DNA from: UBA2988 sp965237965
GTDB lineage: Bacteria > Gemmatimonadota > Gemmatimonadetes > Longimicrobiales > Gaopeijiaceae
DNA length: 64,000 bases
Direction of reading: 5' to 3'
NCBI GenBank assembly: GCA_965237965.1
Contig: CBDEGT010000003.1
Span: forward strand, 1,364,001 to 1,428,000
A program made the translations under genes and the position numbers. This document shows positions 9,554-17,450 of the stretch, piece by piece. How positions within the stretch are numbered: position 1 is the first letter of the stretch; each line of letters begins with the position of its first letter. The notes under the pieces are model-generated. The model saw nothing but the letters and a program-made list of their open reading frames with translations. It did no database searches and had not been told where the DNA came from.

Positions 9554-10576
9554 TCAGTCCCCGGTCGCGGTCGAAGGCGCAGGGGCGTCGGTCCGCTGTG
9601 GATCGGATGCGCGCACACTGGGCAAGCGCGCATACGCCTTGGCGGCCGTGATCGCCACGATCAGGCTCAGTCCCGTAGTCAGGATGATGGGAAAGATCAG
9701 CTGATTGATCTGGAGCCCGAGAAGCGCAATCAACAGCACCGGGGGCACCAGCTGCACGCTTGCCGTGTTGATGGCCAGAAACATCACCATCGCGTTGGTC
9801 GCCGTGTCCTTCCTTGGGTTCAGGGTCTGCAGCTCCTCCATCGCCTTGATCCCGAACGGCGTGGCCGCATTGCCCAGCCCGAACACGTTTGCTGCGAGGT
9901 TGAGGGCGATCATGCCGAGCGCCGGATGGTCCGGGGGGATCTCAGGGAACAACGGGCGCAGCACCGGACGTACCAACCTGACCAGCGCGTAGATGACGCC
10001 TGCCGCCTCAGCGATCTTCAGCATGCCGAGGAAGAGCGCGAGCACCCCGATCAGCCCCAGCGCGATCTCGGCAGCGGTCGTCGCGAAGTCGAGCGACGCG
10101 GCCGAGATCGCGTTCAGCTTGACGAAGCGAACCGGCTCGAAGCGGACGGCAGCGGGGGTCCCCAGAGGTTGCACCCCGAACGGCGCAGCGCCCGGCGGCT
10201 CGCCGAACTCGACCAGCGTCCCCTGGAGCTCGCCATCGTTCGAGCGGGAGACGGTCGCGATGGTCGCAAGGGGCTCCGGAAGCGCGGCGTCGGGGTCGAA
10301 CCGGAGCACGCTCCCGTCCTGCGTGCGCACAACTCGGCCCCCATACTCCGCCGCGAGCCGCGCCCCGGTGTCGTAGAAGAGGCGGTACCGCACCGGGTCG
10401 ATGCGGATCGCGACCGCCTGTCGGCGCGCGCCGGCGTCATAGCCCTCCGGAAACGCCAGCTCGATCGGCAGCGCCTCGCCGTTTCGGTACGGATCGCGCG
10501 CCAGATCACGAGCATCCGAGACGCACGCGAACAGTAGGCTGGAAACGATAAGACCCGCCCAGATGTAGTTCAGCAT
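9554..10576 (-). CDS. spmA: SpmA-like nucleoside-recognition membrane protein with an extra domain
   Basis: 340 residues, ATG start. Residue 1-20 is a first TM segment (MLNYIWAGLIVSSLLFACVS). The Gate domain lies at about 155-320, with LGMLKIAEAAG, NLAANVFGLGNAATPFG and INTASVQLVP, which are SpmA hallmarks. Between them sits a polar stretch of roughly 130 residues (25-155) that classical ~195-residue SpmA proteins have only in short form; it would face outside the membrane. The gene heads the operon with spmB and mpl, suggesting a link with cell-wall precursor handling. Confidence 0.82.
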   Translation of the reverse strand: MLNYIWAGLIVSSLLFACVSDARDLARDPYRNGEALPIELAFPEGYDAGARRQAVAIRIDPVRYRLFYDTGARLAAEYGGRVVRTQDGSVLRFDPDAALPEPLATIATVSRSNDGELQGTLVEFGEPPGAAPFGVQPLGTPAAVRFEPVRFVKLNAISAASLDFATTAAEIALGLIGVLALFLGMLKIAEAAGVIYALVRLVRPVLRPLFPEIPPDHPALGMIALNLAANVFGLGNAATPFGIKAMEELQTLNPRKDTATNAMVMFLAINTASVQLVPPVLLIALLGLQINQLIFPIILTTGLSLIVAITAAKAYARLPSVRASDPQRTDAPAPSTATGD

Positions 10577-10687
10577 CGCTCGGCTGACGCCCTTGGGCGC
10601 GGATCGGGACGCGGACCTGCGCGGCGCTCGTACTTATCGGCGCCCACGCGCCACCGCAAGCCAAGTGCCGCCTTCTCCGCCAAACTC

Positions 10688-10719
10688 CGCCCGACGCCTC
10701 CGCTCTTCGCCGTCGGGCG
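10688..10719 (-). terminator. Intergenic hairpin between sigma-54 activator and spmA
   Basis: Positions 10688-10696 and 10711-10719 are perfect 9-bp reverse complements (cgcccgacg / cgtcgggcg) with a 14-nt loop. It lies just after the stop of the minus-strand sigma-54 activator and before the spmA start, so it may end or attenuate that transcript. The T run sits on the plus strand side only, so classical intrinsic termination on the minus strand is uncertain. Confidence 0.3.
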
Positions 10720-10742
10720 CTCAGCCCTTTTTCAACCACCTG

Positions 10743-11744
10743 CTAGAGTCCGTAGCGGCGCATTCGCGCGCGTAGCGTGTTCCGCGACATTCCAAGTTCG
10801 CGAGCAGCTCGCGAACGGTTGCCACGACAGCGGTCAAGGGCCGAACGTATACGCGCGCGCTCTTCGTCCGCGTTCCCGTAGAACGAGTAGCGTACGGATT
10901 TCGGTCGAGTCGGTTCGGCTTGCTTGCCCGACGGGCTCGCCTCAGATGCCCCCCCTTCGCGCGCCAGGTCGCCGCGCCCCAGCACCGTGCCGAGTGCAGC
11001 GGCGAAGCCGTCCGCGTCGCCGGCGCCCAAGATGAGCGCTGCCTCTAGCGCGTGCGCGAGCTCGCGAACGTTGCCGGGCCAGGCGTGCGCAGTGAGCGCG
11101 TCGAGCGTAACGCTGTCCAGGCGGAACGGCAGCAGCCCGTGCCGGCGCGCCGCCGACCGGAGGAAGTGATCGGCCAGGAGAGGCAGGTCACCCGTGCGTT
11201 CGCGCAGGGGTGGCAGGCGCAGAGTGAGCAGGGCCAGGCGGTGGAAGAGGTCCATTCGGAACGTCCCCTCCTGCATCCGATGCTCGAGTCGTGACGAGGT
11301 CGCTGATACGACTCGAACGTCCACCCTGACCCCGCGTCGTGCACCGACCGGACGTACCTCGCCCTCCTCGAGCACGGTGAGGAGCTTGGCCTGCTGAGCG
11401 GGTGGCAGATCCCCCACCTCGTCGAGCAGCACGGTCCCGCGGTGTCCTGCCTCGAGTAGGCCCGCCCGATCCTCGTGCGCGCCGGTGAAGGCGCCCCGGC
11501 GATGGCCGAACAGCTCACTCTCGAAGAGCGCCTCCGGGAGAGCCGCGCAGTTGATGGCCACGAAAGGGCCGCCGGAACGCCCCCCGCCCGCATGGATCAG
11601 GCGCGCAAGCAGGCTCTTGCCGGTACCTGTCTCGCCGAGCACCAGCACCGGAGCGTCCGTGGCGGCGGCCCGCTGAACGAGCCGGCGCAGCCCGCGAAGC
11701 GCGGGACTCTCTCCGATCAACACCGGGATCGAGCGCTCATGCAT
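10743..11744 (-). CDS. Sigma-54-dependent activator without a sensor domain
   Basis: About 333 residues from ATG 11744 (an in-frame GTG lies at 11774). The protein starts almost directly with the AAA+ domain: Walker A GETGTGKS, the sigma-54 contact motif GAFTGA intact, Walker B VLLDEVGDLPP, and an arginine-finger region (FRMDLFHRL). A linker of about 70 residues leads to a Fis-type helix-turn-helix (NRSRAARELGMSRNTLRARM). No receiver, PAS or GAF domain is present, so its ATPase must be controlled by partner proteins or by expression, as for PspF. It should act at -24/-12 promoters with RpoN; none was found convincingly in this window. Confidence 0.85.
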   Translation of the reverse strand: MHERSIPVLIGESPALRGLRRLVQRAAATDAPVLVLGETGTGKSLLARLIHAGGGRSGGPFVAINCAALPEALFESELFGHRRGAFTGAHEDRAGLLEAGHRGTVLLDEVGDLPPAQQAKLLTVLEEGEVRPVGARRGVRVDVRVVSATSSRLEHRMQEGTFRMDLFHRLALLTLRLPPLRERTGDLPLLADHFLRSAARRHGLLPFRLDSVTLDALTAHAWPGNVRELAHALEAALILGAGDADGFAAALGTVLGRGDLAREGGASEASPSGKQAEPTRPKSVRYSFYGNADEERARIRSALDRCRGNRSRAARELGMSRNTLRARMRRYGL

Positions 11745-11823
11745 GCGGGAAGGTGGCTCGCCGCGGCGGGCCACCGAATGCTCGAACGCGAATGTTGCGG
11801 AGGTTGCTGGACCGCTCCGGGGA

Positions 11824-12039
11824 CTACTTGTAGCGGTAGGTCACCCGGCCGCGGGTCAGGTCGTAAGGCGAGAGCTCCACCTTCACTCGATCCCCCTCGA
11901 GCACTCGGATGTAGTGCTGACGCATCTTGCCGGAGAGATAGGCCAGGATCTCATGGCCGTTTTCGAGCTCGACCCGGAAGGTGGCGTTGGGCAGCACCTC
12001 GCTCACGGTGCCTTCGATCTCGATCGCTTCCTTCGCCAC
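11824..12039 (-). CDS. infA: Translation initiation factor IF-1
   Basis: 71 residues, the usual IF-1 size. It is an S1/OB-fold protein starting MAKEAIEIEGTV, with the conserved segments LPNATFRVELENGH, YLSGKMRQHYIRV and ELSPYDLTRGRV and ending in TYRYK. It binds the ribosomal A site during initiation. The start is clear and a plausible sigma-70 promoter lies about 45 nt upstream. It is isolated from ribosomal protein genes here. Confidence 0.96.
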   Translation of the reverse strand: MAKEAIEIEGTVSEVLPNATFRVELENGHEILAYLSGKMRQHYIRVLEGDRVKVELSPYDLTRGRVTYRYK

Positions 12040-12084
12040 ACTCCTCCACCGTCCGGAATCGGCACGTCCTGATCGGGGGCACCA

Positions 12085-12113
12085 ACCTTACCACTGGTCG
12101 CGGGGGGTGGCAA
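12085..12113 (-). promoter_or_regulatory. Candidate sigma-70 promoter of infA
   Basis: On the minus strand TTGCCA (12113-12108) and TAAGGT (12090-12085) are separated by exactly 17 bp. The first matches the -35 consensus at 5 of 6 positions; the second keeps the key T, A and final T of the -10. Transcription would start near 12078, giving a leader of about 39 nt before the infA ATG. This is a prediction from spacing and sequence only. Confidence 0.4.
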
Positions 12114-12131
12114 CGGACCGTATCCTGGCCC

Positions 12132-12356
12132 ATGCCTGAGCAATTCTCTGCGGAGGAGCGCAGCGCCCTCGAGCGTGGTCTCGCTACAAAACGGAGCTGC
12201 TGCCCGCGCTGTGGCGGCACGCTCGAGCAGCACCCAGTTCCGCCACGCGCCGACGTCTCGTACGTCCGCGACCGGATCTGGGTGCTGTGCGGCGGGTGCG
12301 GCTGCAACGCCGTGTTGGACAGGGAGCGCATCGCCCGCATGCGCGGACCACCGTGA
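12132..12356 (+). CDS. Small zinc-ribbon-like protein, unknown function
   Basis: 74 residues from ATG 12132, divergent from infA. Two CxxC-type pairs (CPRCGG near residue 24 and CGGCGC near 57) are spaced as in a zinc ribbon. The N-terminus is charged and has no signal, so it is probably cytoplasmic. A family name cannot be given; a nucleic-acid or protein-binding role is only suggested by the fold. A gap of 85 nt separates it from the cyclophilin gene. Confidence 0.6.
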   Translation: MPEQFSAEERSALERGLATKRSCCPRCGGTLEQHPVPPRADVSYVRDRIWVLCGGCGCNAVLDRERIARMRGPP

Positions 12357-12441
12357 GGTTGCAGTCACGCGCCCCTGCCGTCCACGCTGGTAGCAGATTA
12401 CCCTTGGGGCTCATCCACCCGGAGAGGGCCGAGGAGAGGAC

Positions 12442-12921
12442 ATGGCCAACCGCACTGTCTCATTTCGCACCAATCAGGGCACCTTCGAGACCGAGTTGTT
12501 CGACGACCTCGCGCCCAAGACCGCGGGCAACTTCGCCACGCTGGTCGCGAAGGGATACTACGACGGCGTCATCTTCCACCGCGTGATCGAGGGGTTCATG
12601 ATCCAGGGTGGGGACCCGTCCGGCAGCGGCCGTGGTGGACCCGGCTACACCATCCCCGACGAGTTCGGCAAGGGTCTGGTGCACGGCACTCCCGGTCTGC
12701 TTTCGATGGCGAACGCCGGTCCCAATACGGGAGGCTCCCAGTTCTTCATCACTCTGGCGGCGACCCCGTGGCTTGACCGAAAGCATGCGATCTTCGGCAA
12801 GATCGTGGATGGCATGGACGTAGTGCAGAAGATTGGAAAGGTGAAGACCGGCCCCGGTGATAGACCGGTCGAGGACGTGGTGATGGAGGGGGTGGCGATG
12901 GAGGGCGACGAGAGCGCCTGA
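12442..12921 (+). CDS. ppiB: Cyclophilin-type peptidyl-prolyl isomerase
   Basis: 159 residues, ATG start with gaggagag upstream. All core cyclophilin motifs are present: the catalytic Arg in FHRVIEGFMIQGGD, the loop NAGPNTGGSQFFIT, and WLDRKHAIFGKI. The absence of a signal peptide places it in the cytoplasm, as for PpiB. It catalyses cis-trans isomerisation of X-Pro bonds during folding. Confidence 0.93.
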   Translation: MANRTVSFRTNQGTFETELFDDLAPKTAGNFATLVAKGYYDGVIFHRVIEGFMIQGGDPSGSGRGGPGYTIPDEFGKGLVHGTPGLLSMANAGPNTGGSQFFITLAATPWLDRKHAIFGKIVDGMDVVQKIGKVKTGPGDRPVEDVVMEGVAMEGDESA

Positions 12922-13234
12922 CTGGAAAACCCCCGGCAGCCTCTGGTCGCGAGCGCTCCTCCGGCGAGCCCCTCCTGTTCCGCCCCGGCACCCGTGGTCG
13001 GGGGGCTGGCTCGACGGACGGATGCAGACCCGCGCGCCGGGTGGGACCAGACCCACCACAACTGGGATGACCAGCCTCCGAGGCCGGCCCACCACCGCTC
13101 CGATCGGGAGCGCCAACTAGCCGCGGCCCCCGCCCCACCCGAGATTTCGGTCCCCGGAGCGTTCTCCGGGGTAGCGGAGAATGCGCTCTCTCCGCCCGGC
13201 CTCGGGCCGGCGTCGCCCTCTCGCCGGAGGCTCG
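12922..13234 (+). other. Non-coding stretch before the envelope cluster
   Basis: About 310 bp without a convincing gene. Open frames here are uninterrupted only because of high GC and resemble no family. The promoter of the cluster that begins at 13235 should lie here, but no clear -35/-10 pair was identified. A Shine-Dalgarno GGAGG is at 13226-13230. Confidence 0.4.
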
Positions 13235-14104
13235 ATGCGGTTTCAGCTGCGGCGCGCCATCATGCTCGGCGCAATCACCTCGGGAGCGATCGGAGTAGCC
13301 CTGTCGCTCGCTGGCACGGGAGCACCCGACGACGCCGAGGTCGGCACCGGCGGAGACTACGCTGAACCGCGATCTGAGCTAACCCTGCTCACGCCGCAGC
13401 AGGCTGCCACCACTCATCACGAGTTCTATTTCACGCGTGCCGTCTACACGAGCCCGAGTCGCAGCTTGGGCTTCTTCGGCAGACGCCGAAACAGTTGGGC
13501 GACCGACTATCCCAAGGCAGACCGCCAGTTCATGGTGGTTCTCAAGCGACTCATCGGCATCGACGCCTCGGACCACGAGAACGCGGTCCGGTTGGACGAC
13601 CCGAGCGTCCGTCTCTTCCCCTTCCTCTACGCGCTCGAGGTGGGGGGCATGCGCCTGACCGAGGCCGAAGTGCTCGGGCTGCGCAGCTACCTTGAGGCGG
13701 GCGGCTTCCTGGTGATCGACGACTTCTGGGGTCCCGGAGAGTGGAGCAACTTCGAGCGCGAGATCGCACGAGTGTTGCCCGGCCGGGAGATCTACGAGCT
13801 GCCCAAGAGTCACGCGCTGTTCAACAACGTCTACGACGTGGCAAACGTGATCCAGGTGCCGAACATCCGCGTCGGCCAGATGCACGGGGTCTACGGTACA
13901 CCCACACACGAAGGATACGGTTCGGAGGTGCCCGGTGTCTTCGGCATCGATGACGACCGGGGCGAGTTGATGGTGCTGATCAACTGGAACACCGATCTCG
14001 GCGACGCATGGGAGTGGGCCGAAAATCCGTACTACCCGCTCAAGTTCTCCACGTACGCGTTCGAAATGGGGGTGAACATGATCGCATACGCGATGAGCCA
14101 CTGA
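13235..14104 (+). CDS. DUF4159 protein (first copy), secreted or membrane-anchored
   Basis: About 289 residues from ATG 13235, chosen for its GGAGG and the N-terminal hydrophobic segment (AIMLGAITSGAIGVALSL). The DUF4159 body starts at EFYFTRAVY, includes the pattern WATDYPKADRQFM, the hallmark GGFLVIDDFWGPGEW and a conserved end KFSTYAFEMGVNMIAYAMSH. DUF4159 has a glutamine-amidotransferase-like Rossmann fold and is generally found next to MoxR/VWA genes. Its molecular activity is unknown. It is first in the cluster and 20 nt ahead of the VWA gene; a diverged second copy lies at 20068. Confidence 0.75.
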   Translation: MRFQLRRAIMLGAITSGAIGVALSLAGTGAPDDAEVGTGGDYAEPRSELTLLTPQQAATTHHEFYFTRAVYTSPSRSLGFFGRRRNSWATDYPKADRQFMVVLKRLIGIDASDHENAVRLDDPSVRLFPFLYALEVGGMRLTEAEVLGLRSYLEAGGFLVIDDFWGPGEWSNFEREIARVLPGREIYELPKSHALFNNVYDVANVIQVPNIRVGQMHGVYGTPTHEGYGSEVPGVFGIDDDRGELMVLINWNTDLGDAWEWAENPYYPLKFSTYAFEMGVNMIAYAMSH

Positions 14105-14124
14105 AGTCGGCCAGGGAGTAGTCC

Positions 14125-16407
14125 GTGGAATCGATCTTCGAATTCTTGTTCAAATATCGACCGGTTCTCTTCCGCGAGGGAGACGTACTGCTGCGCGGCC
14201 CCTGGCCGCTCGCCACCCTCTTGCTGGCGGGAACCGCAGTAGCCGCCATCGTCGGCTTTAGCTACCTGCGCCCGCGCGGGCGGGCGAGCGCGCTCGACCG
14301 CGGCGTTATGGCGGCGCTCCGCACCGCTGCACTCGCGGTCGTGGTGTTCTGTCTGCTTCAGCCCACACTCGTGCTGCAGTCAGTGGTGCCGCAACGCAAT
14401 TTCGTGGCGGTTCTGATCGACGACTCGCAGAGCATGGGCCTCCCGGACGAGGATGGCCGCCCTCGGAGCGCGTTCGTAGCGGAGCGGCTCGCTGCAGATG
14501 GCGATCTGATGCGTGAGCTGTCGGAGCGCTTCGCAGTGCGCACCTTTGCGTTCTCTTCGACCACCGGGCGCGTAGCGGACCCGACCGAGCTCACCTTCAC
14601 CGGCTCGCGAACCGACCTTCCGGGTGCGCTCGACCGCGTGCGTGAGGAGCTCTCCGCGGTCCCTCTCTCGGGTATCGTTGTGGTGAGCGACGGCGCAGAC
14701 AACGGCGGACGGGTGCTGGCGGAGTCGTTGGTGCCACTCCAGGCGGCATCCATTCCGGTGTTCACAGTCGGGCTGGGCGACGAAGCGCTCGAGCCGGACC
14801 TCCAGCTCGACCGCGTCCAGGCGCCCACGTCCGTGCTGCTCGGGAGCTCGGTCATAGTGGACGTCGTGATCAGCCAGAGCGGCTACGAAGGCCACTCCGT
14901 CACGCTCGAGGTGGAGGACGACCGCCGCATTCTCACGCGTCAGGACGTCGAGCTGGGCAAGGACGGCGAGCCCGTGGTGACGCGGGTGCGTTTGACCGCC
15001 GAACGGGCGGGACCTCGGCAGCTCACCTTCCGGATCCCGACCTCTGAAGGCGAGCGGGTCGAGGGGAACAACCAGCGCAGGTTGCTCATGGAGGTACGGG
15101 AGGCACGCGAGAAGATCCTCTTCTTCGAGGGCGAGCCCCGCTTCGAAGTGAAGTTCCTGCGTCGAGCCATGGAGCAGGATGAAAACGTCCAGGTGGTGGT
15201 CCTCCAGCGCACCGCCCCGGACAAGTTCTTGCGGCTCGATGTGGATGGGCCGGACGAGCTATCGGGTGGGTTCCCACGCTCCCGTGAGGAATTGTTTCGC
15301 TACAGAGGCCTGATCCTGGGCAGCGTCGAGGCCAGCTTCTTCACGCACGACCAGCTCACCATGATCCAGGACTTCGTGAGTCAGCGTGGAGGTGGCCTCC
15401 TGTTGCTCGGGGGACGCAACGCGTTCGCTGAGGGCGGCTATTCCGGCACCCCAGTGGAGGACGTGATCCCGGTAGTCTTCGGCGATTCCGATGGGCCGTC
15501 GCCGCGGGCCATCGAGGTCAAGGTCGCGCCCACGCCCGCGGGCAGGTTCCACCCGGCGACCCAGATCGCGGGCCCCCAGGAGACCGCCGGAGCCGTGTGG
15601 GAGCGACTTCCCCCGGTCACCACGCTGAACCCCATCACGGGGGCGAAGCCGGGTGCCACGGTGCTGCTCACGGGCCGACCGACCGAGGGTCCCGCCACCG
15701 ACCAGATCGTGCTCGCGTGGCAGCGGTACGGTCGTGGGAAGGCGTTCGCGTTGCCGATCCAGGACTCCTGGCTGTGGCAGATGCACGCAGACGTGCCGCT
15801 CGAGGATCAGAGTCACGAGCGCTTCTGGCAGCAGCTCCTGCGCGGCCTCGTTGACGGAGTCCCCGATCCGATCACGGTCTCGCTCGACCGCGAACGCGCG
15901 GAGCGGGGCGAGACGGTGCGCCTAATCGCGCGCGTGCGCGACTCCACGTACATCGACCTCAATGACGCTGCCGTGGTGGCGCGGCTCAGCTCCCCGTCGG
16001 GGGCCGAGCAGGAGGTCCCACTCGACTGGATGGTGGAAGAAGACGGGCTCTACACGGGCTCGTTCATTCCCGACGAGGAGGGAAGCTGGCAGGTGTCCGT
16101 CAGTGCGCTGAGAGGGGGCGCACAGATTGGGTCGGACGACGGATGGCTGACCGTCGGCGCCGGCGACGACGAGTTCTTCGACGCCGCGCGCCGCGCCGCT
16201 TTGTTGGAGCGGGCCGCCGAGGCGACCGGAGGCATGACGTACACTCCGGAGACGGTGGAGACCCTGCCGGAAGACCTTCAGTTTACAGGCTCCGGGGTCA
16301 CCATGGTGGAGGAGCGCGACCTGTGGGACATGCCGATCCTCTTTCTCCTCATGGTCGGACTGATCGGCACCGAGTGGGCCCTCCGGCGTCGCCGGGGGCT
16401 GGTGTGA
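14125..16407 (+). CDS. Membrane protein with VWA and GATase1-like domains
   Basis: 760 residues from GTG 14125 (AGGGAG 7 nt before). TM helices occur at about 27-48 and 62-85, followed by a VWA domain with the MIDAS motif DDSQS near residue 99 and VVVSDGADNGG. A beta-sandwich region, a class-I glutamine-amidotransferase-like region (GGGLLLLGGRNAFAEGGY) and a terminal TM helix before a basic RRRRG tail complete it. This is the layout of large BatA-related proteins that pair with MoxR ATPases. The bulk of the chain should lie outside the inner membrane. Its stop overlaps the next gene (GTGA). Confidence 0.78.
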   Translation: MESIFEFLFKYRPVLFREGDVLLRGPWPLATLLLAGTAVAAIVGFSYLRPRGRASALDRGVMAALRTAALAVVVFCLLQPTLVLQSVVPQRNFVAVLIDDSQSMGLPDEDGRPRSAFVAERLAADGDLMRELSERFAVRTFAFSSTTGRVADPTELTFTGSRTDLPGALDRVREELSAVPLSGIVVVSDGADNGGRVLAESLVPLQAASIPVFTVGLGDEALEPDLQLDRVQAPTSVLLGSSVIVDVVISQSGYEGHSVTLEVEDDRRILTRQDVELGKDGEPVVTRVRLTAERAGPRQLTFRIPTSEGERVEGNNQRRLLMEVREAREKILFFEGEPRFEVKFLRRAMEQDENVQVVVLQRTAPDKFLRLDVDGPDELSGGFPRSREELFRYRGLILGSVEASFFTHDQLTMIQDFVSQRGGGLLLLGGRNAFAEGGYSGTPVEDVIPVVFGDSDGPSPRAIEVKVAPTPAGRFHPATQIAGPQETAGAVWERLPPVTTLNPITGAKPGATVLLTGRPTEGPATDQIVLAWQRYGRGKAFALPIQDSWLWQMHADVPLEDQSHERFWQQLLRGLVDGVPDPITVSLDRERAERGETVRLIARVRDSTYIDLNDAAVVARLSSPSGAEQEVPLDWMVEEDGLYTGSFIPDEEGSWQVSVSALRGGAQIGSDDGWLTVGAGDDEFFDAARRAALLERAAEATGGMTYTPETVETLPEDLQFTGSGVTMVEERDLWDMPILFLLMVGLIGTEWALRRRRGLV

Positions 16408-17450
16408 GTGGGGCTCGCCGGCCTACCCCACTCACCAGGGCGACCCTGAGGATATTCGTTCCCCTGTTCGCGGGCGCACTCGCCGCCGGCCCGCTCTCCG
16501 CTCAGGACACCCACCTGCTGATCGTGGTCGGCCTGGCAGGCGAGGACCGGTATCAGGAGCGCTTCCACGACTGGGCAAGCACCATCCGAGAAGCAGCGGT
16601 ACAGCGCCTGGGCGTGCCCGAAAGCAACGTCGCGTGGCTGGCGGACGACCCCGCCGCGGAAGCGGATCGGATCCAGGGTCGCTCGACCGCGGCCAATGTT
16701 CAGGCCACGCTGGCCGAGATCGCCGAACGCGCCTCGCCGAGCGACCGTGTGCTCGTGGTGCTGATCGGGCACGGGACCTCGCGCGACGGGGAGGGCCGCT
16801 TCAACCTTTCGGGTCCCGATCTGAGCCCTGCCGAGCTGGACCTGATGCTCGATCGTCTCGCCCCACGCCCCGTAGCGATCGTCCACACCGCGAGCGCGAG
16901 CGGCGAATTCGTCGCCGACCTCGCGGCCGAGGGCCGCACCGTGATCACCGCCACCCGCTCCGGCCGCGAGAACACGGAGACCTGGTTCGCCGGCTTCTTC
17001 GCCGACGCCCTCGCCGGCGATGGCTCCGACCTCGACAAGGACGGGCGGATCTCGCTCCTCGAGGCGTTCGAGTTCGCGCGTCGCGGCGTCGCCCGGTACT
17101 TCGAGGAAAGGAACCTGCTCACCACCGAGCACGCGGTGCTCGACGACGATGGGGACGGCCGTGGGACGATGGAGCCCACCGATAGCACCTCCGACGGACG
17201 GCTGGCCGGGGCCTTTTTCGTCGGCGGCCCACCCCTCGTCTCGACCGCGTCGCGCCGGTCGACCGATACCGACGATCCCGTGCTCCAGCGGCTCTACGAG
17301 GAGCGGCTCGATCTGGAGCAGCGGATCTCCGTGCTCCGGGCGCGCAAGGACGAGTTCGAGACCGCCACCTACGAGCGGCAGCTCGAGGAGCTCCTCGTCG
17401 ACTTGGCGCTAAAAAATCGCGAGGTGCGCGAGCGCGAGGGAGGCGGATGA
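16404..17450 (+). CDS. C13/caspase-like protein with the catalytic Cys replaced
   Basis: About 348 residues from GTG 16404, which overlaps the upstream stop (GTGA). A signal segment (FVPLFAGALAAGPLSAQ) leads into a clan-CD fold: the strand HLLIVVGLAGEDRY, the catalytic-type His123 in IGHGTS, and the next strand ending HTASASGEF. In legumain-type enzymes this last place reads ACxSG; here Ser164 stands where Cys should be. Acidic repeats resembling Ca-binding loops follow (DLDKDGR, DDDGDGRG). The C-terminus is a predicted coiled coil. The fold assignment is good; proteolytic activity is doubtful, so a binding role or a Ser-type variant is possible. Confidence 0.68.
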   Translation: MSGARRPTPLTRATLRIFVPLFAGALAAGPLSAQDTHLLIVVGLAGEDRYQERFHDWASTIREAAVQRLGVPESNVAWLADDPAAEADRIQGRSTAANVQATLAEIAERASPSDRVLVVLIGHGTSRDGEGRFNLSGPDLSPAELDLMLDRLAPRPVAIVHTASASGEFVADLAAEGRTVITATRSGRENTETWFAGFFADALAGDGSDLDKDGRISLLEAFEFARRGVARYFEERNLLTTEHAVLDDDGDGRGTMEPTDSTSDGRLAGAFFVGGPPLVSTASRRSTDTDDPVLQRLYEERLDLEQRISVLRARKDEFETATYERQLEELLVDLALKNREVREREGGG

